Below, one piece after another: positions 1-7,873 of a stretch of DNA of 64,000 nucleotides. How positions within the stretch are numbered: position 1 is the stretch's first letter; the number at the start of each line of letters is the position of its first letter. The notes under the pieces were generated by a model. It worked only from the letters and a program-made list of their open reading frames with translations. It had not been told where the DNA came from and did no database searches. Location of the stretch: contig NZ_CP085211.1 in the NCBI RefSeq assembly GCF_044797955.1, forward strand, positions 682,001 to 746,000. Direction: 5' to 3'. This DNA is from Idiomarina seosinensis_A (GTDB taxonomy: Bacteria; Pseudomonadota; Gammaproteobacteria; Enterobacterales; Alteromonadaceae). The position numbers and the translations under genes are program-made.

Positions 1-2
1 GG

Positions 3-183
3 GGAGATATTGTCAGAATCGATTTAAACCCAACTCGCGGCAAAGAAACTCACGGTGATTTTAGGCCGTGTCTGGTGGTCTCCTCTAAACCTTTTAATCG
101 CGCGTCGCGCGGAAAAAATAGAGCGGGTGCCTCAATACATAATTGACGAAGTAGCAGCCAAGCTCGAGGCTGTACTTGAATAA
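3..183 (+). pseudogene. MazF/PemK-type toxin remnant (partial, internally deleted)
   Basis: The first frame reads GDIVRIDLNPTRGKE...HGDFRPCLVVSS, the typical N-terminal strand of MazF-family endoribonucleases. It runs into a stop near 150. A second frame from about 112 to 183 reads KIERVPQYIIDEVAAKL and ends LEAVLE, the typical C-terminal helix. The two pieces are in different frames, and about 50 central residues of the usual ~110 are missing, so the gene cannot make a toxin. The true start lies left of the window. No antitoxin is visible here. Family assignment is from sequence recognition. Confidence 0.75.
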
Positions 184-190
184 AAGCCAC

Positions 191-221
191 AAAAAAACCG
201 ACCCTAAGGTCGGTTTTCTTT
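191..221. terminator. Bidirectional rho-independent terminator
   Basis: A 10-bp perfect stem (AAAACCGACC at 194-203 with GGTCGGTTTT at 208-217) closes a CTAA loop. A-rich and T-rich flanks let it work in both directions. It lies between the mazF remnant on the plus strand and rpsT on the minus strand, so it most likely ends rpsT transcription. Confidence 0.85.
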
Positions 222-256
222 ATACCAGCGCATAAGCGCAGGTCAGCAATTCTTTC

Positions 257-517
257 TTAAAGCGCCTGGATCTTAGCGTTCAAACGGCTCTTATGACGTG
301 CCGCTTTGTTTTTGCTGATCAAGCCTTTAGTTGCGTAACGGTCCAGCAGTGGGGTTACGTTTTTCAGAGCTGCAGTTGCAGCGTCTTTGTCTTTGCTTTC
401 AATCGCAGCGTTCGCACGCTTAAGGTAAGTGCGCATCATTGAGCGACGGCTTGCGTTGTGGCGGCGATTTTTCTCGGCTTGGATCGCACGCTTTTTAGCA
501 GACTTAATGTTAGCCAA
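257..517 (-). CDS. rpsT: 30S ribosomal protein S20
   Basis: 86 residues, the usual length. It starts ANIKSAKKRAIQAEKNRRHN and is lysine/arginine-rich throughout, as expected for the S20 three-helix bundle that binds 16S rRNA. The start codon is TTG (515-517), preceded by TAGGAGT at good spacing. Escherichia coli rpsT also uses UUG, where the weak start is part of its translational autoregulation, so the feature seems conserved. A sigma70 promoter with a GC-rich discriminator lies upstream and a strong terminator follows. In enterics rpsT is likewise divergent from the ribF-ileS cluster. Confidence 0.97.
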   Translation of the reverse strand: MANIKSAKKRAIQAEKNRRHNASRRSMMRTYLKRANAAIESKDKDAATAALKNVTPLLDRYATKGLISKNKAARHKSRLNAKIQAL

Positions 518-567
518 GGTGAACTCCTAAAATTCGTTAACTTATGCTTGTCTTGTAAAGGCCGCAG

Positions 568-595
568 ATTATGCCTTTTCTGACGGAAAAGTCAA
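568..595 (-). promoter_or_regulatory. Sigma70 promoter of rpsT
   Basis: On the minus strand TTGACT (590-595) is followed after 16 bp by CATAAT (568-573). A GC-rich stretch CTGCGGCC lies where transcription would begin, about 45 nt before the rpsT start. Such GC-rich discriminators are typical of stringently controlled ribosomal promoters. Confidence 0.7.
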
Positions 596-623
596 CAGCA
601 TTGATTAAAAAACTTGGCTATGT

Positions 624-771
624 GCGGGCTTCGCCCGCGGTTGGGTTCGGCTTCGCCGAGGCTTTTTGCTGCTTGCTTCGCTCGCAGCGGCTTTTTGCGC
701 CTGCGGCGCGGCTGTTTTCGGTTCGCCTCGCTTGCCGCGAGGTGGGAAGGTCGCGCTTCCAGCGCGACTAC
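624..771. repeat. Array of consecutive small palindromes (REP-like)
   Basis: At least six short inverted repeats stand almost end to end: GCGGGCTTCGCCCGC, TCGGCTTCGCCGA, GCTTCGCTCGCAGC, GCGCCTGCGGCGC, CCTCGCTTGCCGCGAGG and GTCGCGCTTCCAGCGCGAC. Several have TTCG-like loops. Open frames crossing the array are low-complexity and look like accidents of its composition. The last palindrome, read on the minus strand, begins GTAG and resembles the GTAG-type REP units elsewhere in the window. It fills the gap between the rpsT promoter and the decayed mntA. Confidence 0.7.
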
Positions 772-827
772 CAATGGCATAAGTCAAGCCGATCGGTTAT
801 ATTTCAAGGAGTAACCCAGGAGGTTTT

Positions 828-1121
828 ATGGCGAACTTAACCAAGCTACTATCAAAGCACCGCGAAGAAATTCAACAAATCGTTGAGAAGCATCATGCGA
901 AAAATGTGAGGGTGTTTGGTTCAGTTGCGTCCAAAACAGACGTTCAAGGCAGTGATATCGACTCATTAGTGGAAACCACTTCGGAAACAACATTGTTTGA
1001 TATTGGAGCAATCAAGTTTTAGCTCAGCGAGCTTTTAGGTGTCGAGGTTGATGTGTTAACCCCGAACAGTTTGCCTTTAAGCTTCAAAAAGCAAGTTAAA
1101 CGTGAAGCTCGTTTAATATGA
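828..1121 (+). pseudogene. MntA-like nucleotidyltransferase antitoxin, broken by a stop
   Basis: An ATG behind a perfect AGGAGG opens a frame with the minimal nucleotidyltransferase signature GSVASKTDVQGSDID (GS-x10-DxD). Codon 65 is TAG at 1020-1022. The same frame continues LSELLGVEVDVLTPNSLPL... to TGA at 1119-1121, giving 97 codons, the normal size for MntA-type antitoxins of HEPN/MNT pairs. A single CAG-to-TAG change would explain the break. The stop overlaps the hepT start (ATGA), as in intact pairs. Suppression of the stop is possible but the partner is also broken. Confidence 0.8.
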
Positions 1122-1352
1122 CCGATAAAGAAAATCGAGCCAAAGATTATTTGAGTCATATAGTTGATGCAATGCCCCGTTACGATGGCCCGCTTTCCTG
1201 ATATCCCCTTAACCTCTGCTTATCAAATGCGAAACGCGATTGCACATGGCTATTTTAAAATTGATTACGAGTTGGTATGGCGTACCATGGAACGTGATTT
1301 ACCCGAAATGCATTCGCAAGCGAAGTCGGCGTTAAAGTCAGTTGATCATTAA
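1118..1352 (+). pseudogene. HepT-like HEPN toxin, internally deleted and frameshifted
   Basis: The start MTDKENRAKDYLSHIVDA matches the N-terminus of DUF86/HepT RNases but the frame ends near 1201. The C-terminal part is in another frame: FPDIPLTSAYQMRNAIAHGYF through DYELVWRTMERDLP to TAA at 1350-1352. It includes the HEPN catalytic R-x4-H motif (RNAIAH). About 40 residues are missing between the parts, near 1165-1190. With the stop in mntA, the HEPN/MNT module is dead. Confidence 0.8.
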
Positions 1353-1360
1353 ATGACAAA

Positions 1361-1386
1361 GTGTCGCGTCAAAGACGCGACCTACA
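1361..1386 (-). repeat. GTAG-type REP palindrome
   Basis: The minus strand reads TGTAGGTCGCGTC, then TTT, then GACGCGACAC: a GTAG tetranucleotide followed by an 8-bp palindrome. The same unit occurs at 55025-55077 and four times inside flhF. GTAG heads are typical of REP elements moved by RAYT transposases; none is encoded here. It sits between the hepT remnant and the murJ ribosome binding site. Confidence 0.7.
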
Positions 1387-1402
1387 GGTTAAAGGAACCC
1401 CT

Positions 1403-2959
1403 GTGTCGAAATCCCTTTTAAAATCTGGATTTATCGTCAGCTTTATGACCCTTATTTCACGGGTTTTAGGGTTGGTGCGCGATGTGGTGATTGCCAACCT
1501 GATGGGGGCAGGGGCTGCTGCGGATGTGTTTTTCTTTGCCAATAAAATCCCCAATTTTTTACGCCGGCTGTTTGCCGAAGGGGCTTTTGCCCAGGCGTTT
1601 GTCCCGGTACTGACCGAATATAAGCAGGGCAAGGAGCTGCCCGAGCAACAACTGTTAATCGCACGTGTCTCAGGAACCCTGGGTACCATTATCACAGTAG
1701 TCACTATTTTTGGTGTGATTGCCTCGCCTATCGTAACGGCGCTGTTTGGTATGGGCTGGTTCCTGGACTGGTGGAACGACGGCCCGCAGGGGCACAAATT
1801 TTTGCTGGCCAGCGACTTGCTGCGTATTACTTTTCCGTATTTGTGGTTTATTACCTTTACCGCTATGGCCGGAGCCATTCTTAATACCCTGGGCAAGTTC
1901 GCGGTAGCGGCTTTTACCCCGGTATTTTTAAATGTTGCCATTATTGCCGCGGCAATCTGGCTGGCACCTAACCTAGAGCAGCCCGAATATGGCCTGGCCT
2001 GGGGCGTATTTTTTGGTGGCCTGATTCAAATGTTGTTTCAGCTGCCGTTTTTAAAAAAAGCCGGCTTGCTGGTAAAGCCCAAATGGGGCTGGGGCGATCC
2101 GGGTGTCACTAAAATCCGCAAACTGATGTTACCAGCTATTTTTGGGGTATCGGTTAGCCAGATTAACTTGCTGCTGGATACCCTGATCGCCAGTTTTTTA
2201 ATGACCGGCTCCATCAGCTGGCTGTATTACTCGGACCGACTGCTGGAATTTCCTCTCGGCCTGTTCGGTATTGCCATAGCCACTGTTATTTTGCCGGCGC
2301 TGTCCTCGCGCCATGTGGATAAGTCAGCGGAGGATTTTACCAAAACTCTGGACTGGGGCATCCGTATGGTGCTGATCCTGGGCGTGCCGGCCATGGCAGG
2401 TTTGTTCTTTCTGGCCGAACCCATGCTGATGGTGCTGTTTATGCACGGGGCGTTTACCCCCGACGATGCGCGTATGGCGTCTTATAGCCTGATGGCCTAT
2501 TCTGCCGGGTTGCTGAGCTTTATGCTGGTAAAGGTGCTGGCAACCGGATTTTATTCGCGCCAGGACACTAAACGCCCGGTAAAATTCGGTATTATCGCCA
2601 TGGCAGCTAATATGGTCTTTAATATCGCCCTCGCTATTCCGTTCAGCTATGTCGGCCTGGCCATGGCAACCGCAGCTTCGGCCGCCATTAACGCCGGCCT
2701 GCTCGGCTATACGCTTTACAAAGAAAAGGTGCTGCAGGCCCAGCCCGGCACCTGGCGCTTTATCGCGCAGGTATTGCTGGCAACCGCCGCCATGGTCGGC
2801 GCAATCGTGTGGTACAGCCCCGCCACTGAAGCCTGGCGCACCACCTCACTTATCGAGCGCCCCTGGCTGCTCGCTCAGGTCATCGGTCTCGGCATCACCG
2901 CCTATCTCGCTACTCTGCTCATCACCGGCATGCGCCCCCGGCATATTGCCGGTAAATGA
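1403..2959 (+). CDS. murJ: Lipid II flippase MurJ
   Basis: An inner-membrane MOP-superfamily protein of 518 residues that flips lipid II for peptidoglycan synthesis. The N-terminus has the family's charged pattern SRVLGLVRD, then D41 and IPNFLRRLFAEGAFAQAFVP; R20, R26, D41 and R54 correspond to residues essential in E. coli MurJ. About 14 hydrophobic segments follow. The GTG at 1403 is chosen because AAAGGA lies 6 nt upstream. The frame also opens at a GTG at 1361, but those codons lie inside the REP palindrome and read as low-quality sequence. It precedes ribF by 116 bp. Confidence 0.95.
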   Translation: MSKSLLKSGFIVSFMTLISRVLGLVRDVVIANLMGAGAAADVFFFANKIPNFLRRLFAEGAFAQAFVPVLTEYKQGKELPEQQLLIARVSGTLGTIITVVTIFGVIASPIVTALFGMGWFLDWWNDGPQGHKFLLASDLLRITFPYLWFITFTAMAGAILNTLGKFAVAAFTPVFLNVAIIAAAIWLAPNLEQPEYGLAWGVFFGGLIQMLFQLPFLKKAGLLVKPKWGWGDPGVTKIRKLMLPAIFGVSVSQINLLLDTLIASFLMTGSISWLYYSDRLLEFPLGLFGIAIATVILPALSSRHVDKSAEDFTKTLDWGIRMVLILGVPAMAGLFFLAEPMLMVLFMHGAFTPDDARMASYSLMAYSAGLLSFMLVKVLATGFYSRQDTKRPVKFGIIAMAANMVFNIALAIPFSYVGLAMATAASAAINAGLLGYTLYKEKVLQAQPGTWRFIAQVLLATAAMVGAIVWYSPATEAWRTTSLIERPWLLAQVIGLGITAYLATLLITGMRPRHIAGK

Positions 2960-3000
2960 TGAATCCGGGCCCCCTCGGTAAGCCGATGGGGCGGTTCCGA

Positions 3001-3030
3001 TGGACGGATCCCGGGCGTTTCGGTTATAAT
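3001..3030 (+). promoter_or_regulatory. Probable sigma70 promoter of ribF-ileS operon
   Basis: TATAAT at 3025-3030 is a perfect -10 hexamer. A weak -35 (TGGACG, 3001-3006) stands 18 bp upstream. It lies 45 bp before the ribF start in the murJ-ribF gap. Confidence 0.5.
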
Positions 3031-3075
3031 CGCGCCTTTAAAGTGAACAATTAAGCTGGGTACGGAACCCCCGAC

Positions 3076-4014
3076 ATGGAATTCATTCGTGGTACACACA
3101 ATTTGCGCGCAGAGCATCAGGGTTGCGTTTTAACTATTGGCAACTTTGATGGCGTACATTTGGGCCACCAGGCGGTGTTGCAGCAGGTGCGCGCAAAGGC
3201 GAAAGCGCTGGGCGTGGCCTCGGCGGTGATGACCTTCGAGCCGCAGCCGCAGGAGTTGTTCCAGCCCGAGCAGGCGCCGGCGCGGTTAACCAATTGGCGG
3301 GAAAAATATCTGGCTTTGCGCGATCAGCAACTGGACCGTCACATTGTCATTGAATTTAATAAAAAGTTTGCCAGTCAGCCCGCCCGTGAGTTCATCGAGC
3401 AAACCTTAGTGGCAAAGCTGGGCGTTAAGTTTCTGGTGGTCGGCGACGATTTTCGTTTTGGCTTTAAACGCGAAGGTGACTTCAAATTATTACAAGAAGC
3501 CGGCGCGCAGCTGGGCTTTGAGGTTATCGACACGCGCAGCTACCGTCAGCAACAACAACGGGTCAGCAGTACAGCCATCCGTCAGGCCTTAAATGACGGT
3601 GACTTTGACAGTGCCGAGGCCATGCTTGGCCGGCCCTTTCAAATGCGCGGGAAAGTGGTACATGGCCGTAAAAACGGCCGCACTATCGGCTTTCCGACAG
3701 CCAATATTCCGTTAAAACGCCTAAAAAGCCCGCTACATGGGGTGTTTGCTGTAAAAATATCATTAAACCGGAAGGCCGAAGGCGAGACCTATCAGGCGGT
3801 TGCCAATCTTGGTACCCGGCCAACATTAAACGGCGACGAAGTGCAACTTGAAGTGCATTTATTCGACTTTTCAGGCAATCTGTACGGTCAGCAGGTAACG
3901 GTGACACCGATTGCCAAATTGCGCGCTGAGCAACGCTTTGCGTCGCTGGCGCAGCTTAAACAACAGATAGAGCAAGATGCCGCTCGCGCGAAGCAGCTGT
4001 TAGCCCGGGCATAG
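3076..4014 (+). CDS. ribF: Bifunctional riboflavin kinase/FAD synthetase
   Basis: 312 residues, as in other proteobacterial RibF. The N-terminal FAD synthetase half has the nucleotidyltransferase motif NFDGVHLGH at residues 23-31 and SSTAIRQAL near 170. The C-terminal riboflavin kinase half begins about residue 185, with GRKNGRTIGFPTANI forming the flavin/ATP site. It converts riboflavin to FMN and then FAD in the cytoplasm. It heads the conserved ribF-ileS-lspA-fkpB-ispH cluster, 41 bp before ileS. Confidence 0.97.
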   Translation: MEFIRGTHNLRAEHQGCVLTIGNFDGVHLGHQAVLQQVRAKAKALGVASAVMTFEPQPQELFQPEQAPARLTNWREKYLALRDQQLDRHIVIEFNKKFASQPAREFIEQTLVAKLGVKFLVVGDDFRFGFKREGDFKLLQEAGAQLGFEVIDTRSYRQQQQRVSSTAIRQALNDGDFDSAEAMLGRPFQMRGKVVHGRKNGRTIGFPTANIPLKRLKSPLHGVFAVKISLNRKAEGETYQAVANLGTRPTLNGDEVQLEVHLFDFSGNLYGQQVTVTPIAKLRAEQRFASLAQLKQQIEQDAARAKQLLARA

Positions 4015-4055
4015 CGCGATGTCAGTAACAATGCGGAAATGGAAACAAGTGACCC

Positions 4056-6890
4056 ATGAGTGATTATAAGCATACGTTAAACCTGCCGGAGACGGCTTTC
4101 CCGATGCGTGGCAACCTGGCCCAGCGGGAACCTAAAATGCTGGAAAATTGGTACGCCGACGATCTGTACGGCACTATCCGTAAAGCCAAAGCGGGTAAGC
4201 CCAGTTTTATTTTGCACGATGGCCCTCCGTATGCGAACGGTAAAATTCATATTGGTCACGCCGTTAATAAAATTCTGAAAGACGTTATTGTTAAAGCCAA
4301 AACGCTGAGTGATTATGACGCCCCTTATGTGCCGGGCTGGGACTGTCATGGTCTGCCGATTGAGCTGCAGGTGGAAAAAAAGCACGGTAAGCCGGGTAAA
4401 AAACTCAATTTAGCCGAGTTTCGTGAAAAGTGCCGTGATTACGCCATGGGTCAGATTGATCAGCAGCGCACAGACTTTAAACGCCTGGGCGTTTTAGGTG
4501 ACTGGGATAACCCGTACCTGACGATGAATTATAAGCAGGAAGCTGACAGTGTTCGTGCGTTGGCAAAAATTATCGCCAACGGTCACATGCATCAGGGTTT
4601 TAAACCGGTGCACTGGTGTACTGACTGCGGCTCGGCGCTGGCCGAAGCTGAGGTTGAGTATCAGGATAAAAACTCGCCGGCAATTGACGTAAAAATGCCG
4701 CTGGCGGCTACTGAACAGGCACTTGAGCGCTTTAGTACTGCAGAAGGCCATGTTGGCGAAGGCAGCATCAGCATGCTGATTTGGACGACAACGCCATGGA
4801 CTATTCCGGCTAACCGTGCGGTGACGCTGGCCGAGGGGCTGGAGTACGCGCTAGTGCAGGTTGAAGCGGTTGGTGAGCAGGCGGCAGAGCGGGTGATTAT
4901 TGCCACCGATCTGGTAACCGACTGTATGGAGCGCTACGGCGTGCGCCGCTATCACAAACTGGGTTTTGCCAGCGGTAAAGAGCTGGAAGGGCTGCAGCTG
5001 AATCATCCGTTATACGATTACAACGTGCCGGTCATTCTCGGTGACCATGTCACCACAGAAAGCGGTACCGGTTGTGTGCACACGGCGCCGGGCCATGGTG
5101 TGGATGACTTTTTAGTCGGCCAGAAATACGGTATCGAAGTGTATAACCCGGTTGCCGATAACGGTGTTTATAAAGAGGACACTCCGCTATTTGCCGGTCA
5201 GCACGTCTTTAAAGCTAATGAACCCATTGTTGATGCGTTGCGAGAGGCTGGTACTTTGATGCATGCCGAAAGCTATCATCACTCGTACCCGCACTGCTGG
5301 CGCCATAAAACGCCGATTATTTTCCGGGCTACGCCGCAGTGGTTTATCAGCATGGAAAAACAGGGTCTGCGGCAAAAGGCTCTGGATCAGATTAAACAGG
5401 TGGGCTGGTTCCCCGAGTGGGGCGAAAGCCGCATTGCCTCGATGGTAGAAGGCCGTCCGGACTGGTGTATTTCGCGCCAGCGCACCTGGGGTAACCCGAT
5501 TGCGGTGTTTGTGCATAAAGACACGGATCAGCTGCACCCGGACACCCTCGAATTGATGGAAAAAGTTGCACAGCTGATTGAAAAAGACGGCGTGCAGGCC
5601 TGGTTTGATTTAAAGCCGGAAACTCTGCTGGGTGATGAGGCCAAAGATTACCGTAAAGTGACCGATACCCTGGATGTCTGGTTTGACTCGGGCGTAACCC
5701 ATCATTGTGTACTGCGTGAATTTGATGGTCTCAGCTGGCCGGCAGATTTGTATCTGGAAGGTTCGGATCAGCATCGTGGCTGGTTCCAGAGCTCTCTGGT
5801 TACCGGTGTGGCGATGTACGATGAGGCGCCTTATCACCAGGTGCTGACGCACGGCTTTACGGTGGATGCTAAAGGTCGCAAGATGTCAAAATCCATCGGT
5901 AATGTGGTCGCGCCGCAGGATGTGATGAATAAGCTCGGTGGTGATATTCTGCGCTTGTGGGTGGCTTCGGCGGATTACTCGGGCGAGATGACCGTTTCCG
6001 ACGAAATTTTGAAGCGTTCGGCTGATGCCTATCGGCGTATCCGTAATACCTCGCGCTTCCTGCTGGCCAACTTAAGCGGTTTTGAACCCTCTGAGCACCT
6101 GCTGGCGATGGACGATATGGTCGAGCTGGATCGCTGGATTGTCGGTCGCGCTGCGGATCTGCAGCAGCAGTTGATTGAGCATTATGATAACTACCAGTTC
6201 CTGTCAGTGGTACAAAAGCTGATGCATTTTTGCTCGATCGAGCTGGGCAGTTTTTATCTGGATATCATTAAAGACCGCCAGTATACGGCGAAAGCCGACA
6301 GTAAGGCGCGTCGCTCGTGTCAAACGGCACTGTATTATATCGCCGAGGCGCTGGTGCGCTGGATGGCCCCCATCTGCAGCTTTACCGCCCAGGAAATCTG
6401 GGAATTACTGCCGGGCAAGCGCAGCCAGTATGTGTTTACTGAAAGCTGGTACACCGGCTTTGAACAGTTTGCCGGTGTCAGTGAACAGGAAAACCGTTTC
6501 TGGACGCAATTGATTGAAGTGCGTGATCTGGTTAATCAGGCGCTGGAACAGGCGCGGCGTAACGATGAAATCGGTGGTTCACTGCAGGCCGAAGTGACGG
6601 TTTATGCCGATGACGAGCTGGCGCAGCAGTTGTCGCGGCTGGGCGAGGAGCTGCGCTTTGCGTTGCTGACCTCAGCAGCTCAGGTTGCACCTTTGGCGCA
6701 GGCAGGGGATGAGCTGCTTCGGGCCGATAAATTGCCGCTGGCGGTGGGCGTTAAAGCTTCTGCCCATAAAAAATGTGAGCGCTGCTGGCATCACCGTGAA
6801 GAAGTCGGCACCATTGCCGGCCATGATGACTTGTGCCAGCGTTGTGTAACCAATATTGACGGAGCCGGTGAGGAACGCCATTTTGCCTAA
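4056..6890 (+). CDS. ileS: Isoleucyl-tRNA synthetase
   Basis: A class I aminoacyl-tRNA synthetase of 944 residues. HIGH is at residues 65-68 and KMSKS at 609-613. The editing (CP1) domain includes WTTTPWTIPANRAV near residue 245 and GTGCVHTAPGHG near 345. The C-terminus carries the zinc finger CERCWHH...CQRC typical of bacterial-type IleRS. It charges tRNA-Ile and edits valine. The Shine-Dalgarno is weak. The 3' end overlaps lspA by 8 bp. Confidence 0.98.
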   Translation: MSDYKHTLNLPETAFPMRGNLAQREPKMLENWYADDLYGTIRKAKAGKPSFILHDGPPYANGKIHIGHAVNKILKDVIVKAKTLSDYDAPYVPGWDCHGLPIELQVEKKHGKPGKKLNLAEFREKCRDYAMGQIDQQRTDFKRLGVLGDWDNPYLTMNYKQEADSVRALAKIIANGHMHQGFKPVHWCTDCGSALAEAEVEYQDKNSPAIDVKMPLAATEQALERFSTAEGHVGEGSISMLIWTTTPWTIPANRAVTLAEGLEYALVQVEAVGEQAAERVIIATDLVTDCMERYGVRRYHKLGFASGKELEGLQLNHPLYDYNVPVILGDHVTTESGTGCVHTAPGHGVDDFLVGQKYGIEVYNPVADNGVYKEDTPLFAGQHVFKANEPIVDALREAGTLMHAESYHHSYPHCWRHKTPIIFRATPQWFISMEKQGLRQKALDQIKQVGWFPEWGESRIASMVEGRPDWCISRQRTWGNPIAVFVHKDTDQLHPDTLELMEKVAQLIEKDGVQAWFDLKPETLLGDEAKDYRKVTDTLDVWFDSGVTHHCVLREFDGLSWPADLYLEGSDQHRGWFQSSLVTGVAMYDEAPYHQVLTHGFTVDAKGRKMSKSIGNVVAPQDVMNKLGGDILRLWVASADYSGEMTVSDEILKRSADAYRRIRNTSRFLLANLSGFEPSEHLLAMDDMVELDRWIVGRAADLQQQLIEHYDNYQFLSVVQKLMHFCSIELGSFYLDIIKDRQYTAKADSKARRSCQTALYYIAEALVRWMAPICSFTAQEIWELLPGKRSQYVFTESWYTGFEQFAGVSEQENRFWTQLIEVRDLVNQALEQARRNDEIGGSLQAEVTVYADDELAQQLSRLGEELRFALLTSAAQVAPLAQAGDELLRADKLPLAVGVKASAHKKCERCWHHREEVGTIAGHDDLCQRCVTNIDGAGEERHFA

Positions 6891-7404
6891 TACAACCTTA
6901 CCTAAGCGTGCATCTGGGCTGCGTTATCTGTGGATAACGCTGGTGCTGGTGATCCTGGACCAGATCACTAAGGTCTGGGTTGCTGCTGATTTTGAATTGT
7001 ATGAAAGCAGGACCCTTATCGATGGTCTATTTAACCTGACATACGTACATAACTACGGAGCGGCGTTTAGCTTTTTAAGTGACATGGGCGGCTGGCAGCG
7101 CTGGTTCTTTACTTTTATTGCGGTGGGTATCAGTGTGGTGCTGCTGATCTGGCTGCGCCGTAATCCGGCCGACTTCTGGCGTCAGAATCTGGCGTTTGCG
7201 TTGATTTTAGCGGGAGCTGTCGGCAACGTAACGGATCGCCTGCTGTACGGTTATGTGATTGATTTTCTGGATGTCCATTACCAGGGCTGGCACTGGCCGG
7301 CGTTTAACGTTGCCGATATGGCCATCACCATTGGCGCTGCGCTGATGCTGCTGGAAGCCTTTTTTGACAACCGTCGTGACGAACACCCGGAGGGTAAGAA
7401 ATAA
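6883..7404 (+). CDS. lspA: Signal peptidase II (prolipoprotein peptidase)
   Basis: 173 residues with four transmembrane segments. It cleaves signal peptides from diacylated prolipoproteins at the inner membrane. The two catalytic aspartates are in GNVTDRLLYG and VIDFLDVHY. No ATG is available. TTG at 6883 has GAGGA 8 nt upstream; GTG at 6868 and TTG at 6856 are alternatives further into ileS. The start overlaps the ileS end, so the two are probably translationally coupled. Its likely substrates here include Pal, MlaA and the MBL lipoprotein. Confidence 0.96.
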   Translation: MPNTTLPKRASGLRYLWITLVLVILDQITKVWVAADFELYESRTLIDGLFNLTYVHNYGAAFSFLSDMGGWQRWFFTFIAVGISVVLLIWLRRNPADFWRQNLAFALILAGAVGNVTDRLLYGYVIDFLDVHYQGWHWPAFNVADMAITIGAALMLLEAFFDNRRDEHPEGKK

Positions 7405-7405
7405 C

Positions 7406-7846
7406 ATGAGTCGTTTACCCATAGAAGATGGCCGCGAAGTGGTCATGCATTTTACCATCAAACTGACCGACGGCTCGGTTGCTGACAGCACTAAAATGTC
7501 CGGCAAGCCGGCTAAGTTTCGTATGGGTGATGGCAGCCTGACGGAAAATTTTGAGGCCTGCCTGATTGGTCTGCGCGAAGGCGCTGAGCGTGAGTTTACG
7601 CTGGCGCCGGCAGATGCCTTCGGCGAGCCAAACCCGGATAATTACTATTACGTTGACTCGGCTAAATTCAGTGACGAAACCAAGCCGGAAGTCGGTGCTA
7701 TCCTGGCCTTTACGCAACCGGACGGTACCGATCTGCCGGGTATTGTACGCAAGGTTGAAGGGCCTACGGTAACCATAGATTTTAATCATCCACTGGCCGG
7801 GCAGACGGTTATTTTTGCAGTGGAAATCCTTAGTGTTGAACCCTAG
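7406..7846 (+). CDS. fkpB: FKBP-type peptidyl-prolyl isomerase (SlpA type)
   Basis: 146 residues. The FKBP fold is interrupted by an insert-in-flap domain, as in SlyD/SlpA: VVMHFTIKLTDGSVADST, then GDGSLTENFEACLIGL, then the flap insert with PNPDNYYYV, then VTIDFNHPLAGQTVIFAVEI. It lacks the histidine-rich tail of SlyD, which points to SlpA/FkpB, a cytoplasmic folding helper. ATG 7406 directly follows the lspA stop and has GGAGGG upstream. Confidence 0.93.
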   Translation: MSRLPIEDGREVVMHFTIKLTDGSVADSTKMSGKPAKFRMGDGSLTENFEACLIGLREGAEREFTLAPADAFGEPNPDNYYYVDSAKFSDETKPEVGAILAFTQPDGTDLPGIVRKVEGPTVTIDFNHPLAGQTVIFAVEILSVEP

Positions 7847-7873
7847 GCCTGCGGCCGGGGTGCGGAGGCAAGC

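Noticed and set aside
571..840. Open frames across the palindrome array (both strands)
   Set aside because: Low-complexity Ala/Arg/Pro translations caused by GC-rich hairpins; no ribosome binding sites and no family resemblance.
1361..1402. N-terminal extension of MurJ from GTG 1361
   Set aside because: The codons are REP palindrome sequence and have no ribosome binding site; GTG 1403 has AAAGGA at correct spacing.
1369..1941. 190-codon minus-strand frame
   Set aside because: Lies wholly antisense to murJ, whose conserved motifs define the true frame.
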